A stretch of DNA of 64,000 nt. Origin: Bradyrhizobium sp. CB3481 (GTDB lineage: Bacteria > Pseudomonadota > Alphaproteobacteria > Rhizobiales > Xanthobacteraceae). The DNA lies in the NCBI RefSeq assembly GCF_029714305.1, contig NZ_CP121647.1, positions 1 through 64,000 on the forward strand, given 5' to 3'. The notes under the pieces were generated by a model. It saw nothing but the letters and a program-made list of their open reading frames with translations. It was not told the origin of the DNA and did not search any database. Each line of letters starts with the position of its first letter. The stretch's first letter is position 1. Position numbers and translations under genes: made by a program. Shown one piece after another: positions 61,637 to 64,000 of this stretch.

Positions 61637-62050
61637 ATGCCCCGCCACCACAACAAGGGTTCCGCCTCCGGCGGTTCGCAACGTCAGTTGCGCGTCGGCG
61701 AGACCGTGCGCCATGCCGTCGCCGATATCCTGTCGCAGGGTAACGTTCACGACCCCGACCTCGAAGGCCACATCATCACCGTTCCCGAAGTGCGGATGTC
61801 GCCCGACCTGAAGCTTGCAACGATTTACGTGATGCCGCTCGGCGGCCGCGATACCGACATCGTGCTCGCGGCGCTTGATCGCAACAAGAAGTTCCTGCGT
61901 GGCGAGATCGCCCACCGCGTTAACTTGAAATTTGCTCCCGAGCTTCGCTTTCGCGTCGACGAACGATTCGATGAAGCGGAACGGATCGAGAAATTACTGA
62001 GAACACCTGCGGTGCAAAGAGACCTCGCACCCGATTCGGACGACAAGTGA
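61637..62050 (+). CDS. rbfA: 30S ribosome-binding factor A
   Basis: This 137-residue KH-fold protein helps 16S rRNA 5' end maturation. The central [19 protein letters not shown] and [17 protein letters not shown] are family-typical. Its stop overlaps the truB start. Length is normal. Confidence 0.95.
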   Translation: MPRHHNKGSASGGSQRQLRVGETVRHAVADILSQGNVHDPDLEGHIITVPEVRMSPDLKLATIYVMPLGGRDTDIVLAALDRNKKFLRGEIAHRVNLKFAPELRFRVDERFDEAERIEKLLRTPAVQRDLAPDSDDK

Positions 62051-63198
62051 TGACGATGCCCACCGCCAACCGCGTGATCGCGCAGCAAACCGCCGATTCG
62101 CACGACGCTGAAAAAAATATTTTTTCAGGCGTCGAGCAAGGCGAGCGCCGCGCGAACGACGATGGTCGCCGCGCGGACGATAACAATCGCCGAGACAACA
62201 ACGATCCGCGCAACAAGCAGCAACGCCAGAACAGTCAGCCGCGGCGCGACAAGCGCGACGTTCACGGCTGGGTCGTTCTCGACAAGCCGATCGGCATGAC
62301 CTCGACGCACGCGGTCGCCGTACTCAAGCGCTTGTTCCAGGCCAAGCGCGCCGGCCATGCCGGCACGCTCGATCCGCTGGCCTCCGGCGGCCTGCCGATC
62401 GCGCTCGGCGAAGCCACCAAGACGGTGCCGTTTGTGATGGACGGCAAGAAGCGCTACCGCTTCACGGTAGCCTGGGGCGAGGAGCGCGACACCGACGATA
62501 CCGAGGGACGCGTGGTCAAGACGAGCGACCTGCGGCCGTCGGCCGAGGCGATCCGGGCACTGCTGCCGCAGTTCACCGGCCTGATCGAGCAGATCCCGCC
62601 GCAATATTCCGCCATCAAGGTGCAGGGCGAGCGGGCCTATGACTTGGCGCGCGACGGCGAGACCGTCGAACTGAAGCCGCGCCCGGTCGAGATTCACGAA
62701 TTAACCCTTGTAGAACATGGAGATAATGGCCAGTCCGTGTTCGAGGCCGAGTGCGGCAAAGGTACTTATGTAAGGGCGTTGGCCCGCGATATCGGCCGGA
62801 TTCTGGGCTGTTTCGGCCATATCTGCGCGTTGCGGCGGACTTTGGTCGGCCCGTTCCGCGAGGCGGACATGATTCCGCTGGAAGAGTTGGAGGCTTTATG
62901 CAATAGAGCCGCGTCTGGCGAGGGAAGCCTCGCCGACGCGCTTTTGCCCGTTGAGACCGCGCTGGACGACATCCCGGCACTGGCCGTCACACGGGCTGAT
63001 GCGGCAAGGCTCCATCGGGGCCAGGCCGTTTTGTTGCGCGGACGGGATGCGCCCAATAGTAGCGGCACAGTCTATGTCACGGTGGCAGGCCGGCTTCTGG
63101 CCCTCGCCGAAATTGGCAATGGCGAACTCATCCCCAAGCGCGTGTTCAACCTGACCGGGCTGACTGCCAGCCCCGGTCGCAGCAATGAGAGAGTTTGA
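62050..63198 (+). CDS. truB: tRNA pseudouridine(55) synthase
   Basis: This 382-residue enzyme makes pseudouridine 55 in tRNA. The catalytic Asp lies in [17 protein letters not shown] (about Asp108), and the start [17 protein letters not shown] is typical. A charged, Asn/Asp/Arg-rich N-terminal extension of about 70 residues ([17 protein letters not shown]) precedes it, unlike most TruB. ATG 62050 overlaps the rbfA stop; ATG 62056 is an alternative. Confidence 0.94.
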   Translation: MTMPTANRVIAQQTADSHDAEKNIFSGVEQGERRANDDGRRADDNNRRDNNDPRNKQQRQNSQPRRDKRDVHGWVVLDKPIGMTSTHAVAVLKRLFQAKRAGHAGTLDPLASGGLPIALGEATKTVPFVMDGKKRYRFTVAWGEERDTDDTEGRVVKTSDLRPSAEAIRALLPQFTGLIEQIPPQYSAIKVQGERAYDLARDGETVELKPRPVEIHELTLVEHGDNGQSVFEAECGKGTYVRALARDIGRILGCFGHICALRRTLVGPFREADMIPLEELEALCNRAASGEGSLADALLPVETALDDIPALAVTRADAARLHRGQAVLLRGRDAPNSSGTVYVTVAGRLLALAEIGNGELIPKRVFNLTGLTASPGRSNERV

Positions 63199-63200
63199 CG

Positions 63201-63470
63201 ATGTCGATTACCGCCGAACGCAAAGCGGAAGTCATCAAGACGAATGCCACCAAAGCCGGCGACACCGGTTCGCCCGAAGTGCAGGTTGCGATCCTGTCGG
63301 AACGCATCAACAATCTGACGGGCCACTTCAAGACCCACGTGAAAGACAATCATTCACGCCGCGGCCTTCTGAAGCTCGTGTCGACGCGCCGTTCGCTTCT
63401 CGACTACATCAAGAAGAAGGACGAGGCGCGTTACAAGGCCTTGCTCGAAAAGCATAACATTCGTCGTTGA
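63201..63470 (+). CDS. rpsO: 30S ribosomal protein S15
   Basis: This 89-residue protein binds 16S rRNA helices in the platform. The sequence [19 protein letters not shown] and the [11 protein letters not shown] region are diagnostic. It begins two bases after the truB stop. A perfect hairpin with T-run follows after 14 bases. Confidence 0.98.
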   Translation: MSITAERKAEVIKTNATKAGDTGSPEVQVAILSERINNLTGHFKTHVKDNHSRRGLLKLVSTRRSLLDYIKKKDEARYKALLEKHNIRR

Positions 63471-63484
63471 TTTGAGCGTACACG

Positions 63485-63507
63485 CGCGCGCAGTTTGCGC
63501 GCGTTTT
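63485..63507 (+). terminator. rpsO terminator
   Basis: CGCGCGCA (63485-63492) and TGCGCGCG (63496-63503) form a stem with a three-base loop followed by TTTT. It should stop part of the transcription from rpsO into pnp. Confidence 0.75.
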
Positions 63508-63745
63508 CGCATGATCATCCGAAGAAAACGGGCTCCGATTGTCGGAGACGATCATGCGCAAGGGAGCATCATCCGATCAGGATCATGCTCGACAACGTCC
63601 AGCAGCAATCCGGCCGCTGGACAGGGCAAGGTGCCCGTGACTGCCGAGAGGATGGACGCCATCCGAAAGATAAAGACCATGGCAGGATCGCCGGATGCTG
63701 ATCTCCCATTGCGATCAGCATCTCGCCATCTTGCGCATGGTCTTT
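63508..63745 (+). promoter_or_regulatory. Multi-hairpin leader of pnp
   Basis: The gap before pnp can fold into a row of hairpins: CGCATGATC/GATCATGCG (63508-63516 with 63550-63558) enclosing CTCCGA/TCGGAG (63533-63547); GAGCAT.ATCC/GGAT.ATGCTC (63564-63590); GTCCAGC/GCTGGAC (63597-63622); GGGCA/TGCCC (63624-63636); and a long stem with AAAGACCATG/CATGGTCTTT (63672-63681 with 63736-63745) and GATGCTGAT/ATCAGCATC (63694-63702 with 63714-63722). In Escherichia coli the pnp leader holds a long stem cut by RNase III, after which PNPase represses its own synthesis. The long stem here lies 46 bases before the start and fits that role. A short T-run (GTGTTTTTG) follows it. Confidence 0.6.
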
Positions 63746-63791
63746 GTGTTTTTGGGCGCTGCTCTCTCGTGAACCCATGAAAGAAACCGAT

Positions 63792-64000
63792 ATGTTCAAT
63801 AAGCATTCCGTCGAGATCGACTGGGGTGGACGTCCCCTCAAACTGGAAACCGGCAAGATCGCCCGTCAGGCCGACGGCGCCGTGATCGCCACCTATGGCG
63901 AGACCGTGGTGCTCGCCACCGTCGTCGCCGCGAAGGCGCCGCGCGAAGGCGTCGACTTCCTGCCGCTGACCGTCGACTACCAGGAAAAGACCTACGCCGC
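63792..64000 (+). CDS. pnp: Polyribonucleotide nucleotidyltransferase (5' part)
   Basis: The first 69 codons of PNPase are present and the gene runs off the end of the window. The start [20 protein letters not shown] and [19 protein letters not shown] are those of the first RNase PH domain. PNPase degrades RNA 3' to 5'. The ATG at 63792 is the family start; an in-frame ATG at 63777 would add five residues. Confidence 0.95.
   Translation, partial: MFNKHSVEIDWGGRPLKLETGKIARQADGAVIATYGETVVLATVVAAKAPREGVDFLPLTVDYQEKTYA

Overview
The window is high-GC alphaproteobacterial chromosome that looks like Bradyrhizobium or a close relative (Nitrobacteraceae). Base 1 is the A of the dnaA start codon, as when a circular chromosome is rotated to begin at dnaA. 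Gene content, gene order and the many short palindromic repeats between genes all fit that group. No rRNA, tRNA, CRISPR array, prophage or insertion sequence was recognised.

Layout. 0-8.3 kb: replication and envelope block dnaA, dnaN, recF, gyrB and a murA-like gene whose active-site loop has Asp where Cys is usual. 8.4-30.3 kb: mostly single metabolic and transport genes on both strands (MATE pump, DUF2867, FUSC, MmgE/PrpD, DUF1330, DUF1127, LysR, two serine hydrolases, membrane-anchored AraC, pirin, purC, crotonase, succinate-semialdehyde dehydrogenase, acyl-CoA synthetase, PfkB kinase, murJ), separated by repeat elements. 30.5-35.1 kb: trpS, a frameshifted small gene, a UspA-type gene, an Nfu/NifU-type gene, tsaB, rimI and a fur-like gene that carries a 4-base deletion. 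35.1-38.9 kb: an accessory segment with a HAD phosphatase, a family 39 glycosyltransferase, a 93-bp fragment of a second miaB allele and an antitoxin/toxin pair whose toxin is frameshifted. 39.1-47.6 kb: the conserved chain miaB, phoH, ybeY, corC, lnt, Cro-type regulator, M20 peptidase, trmB. 47.9-53.4 kb: a redox region with a molybdenum hydroxylase pair (iorAB type) and, on the other strand, a Rieske protein followed by a PQQ dehydrogenase that has the extra Asp of lanthanide enzymes. 54-64 kb: DUF2336 gene, then the translation/RNA operon rimP, nusA, ylxR, infB, rbfA, truB, rpsO and the start of pnp, with structured leaders before rimP and pnp.

I found no clearly new multi-gene system. The strongest leads are the foreign-looking miaB fragment beside a broken toxin-antitoxin pair, the lanthanide-type quinoprotein without the usual Cys-Cys pair, the Asp-type MurA, the multi-hairpin pnp leader, the terminator in the rimP leader, and a 54-codon membrane ORF with a good ribosome binding site. 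Three genes between 31.6 and 38.6 kb each need one indel to be restored; whether these are real mutations or assembly errors cannot be decided from the sequence alone.
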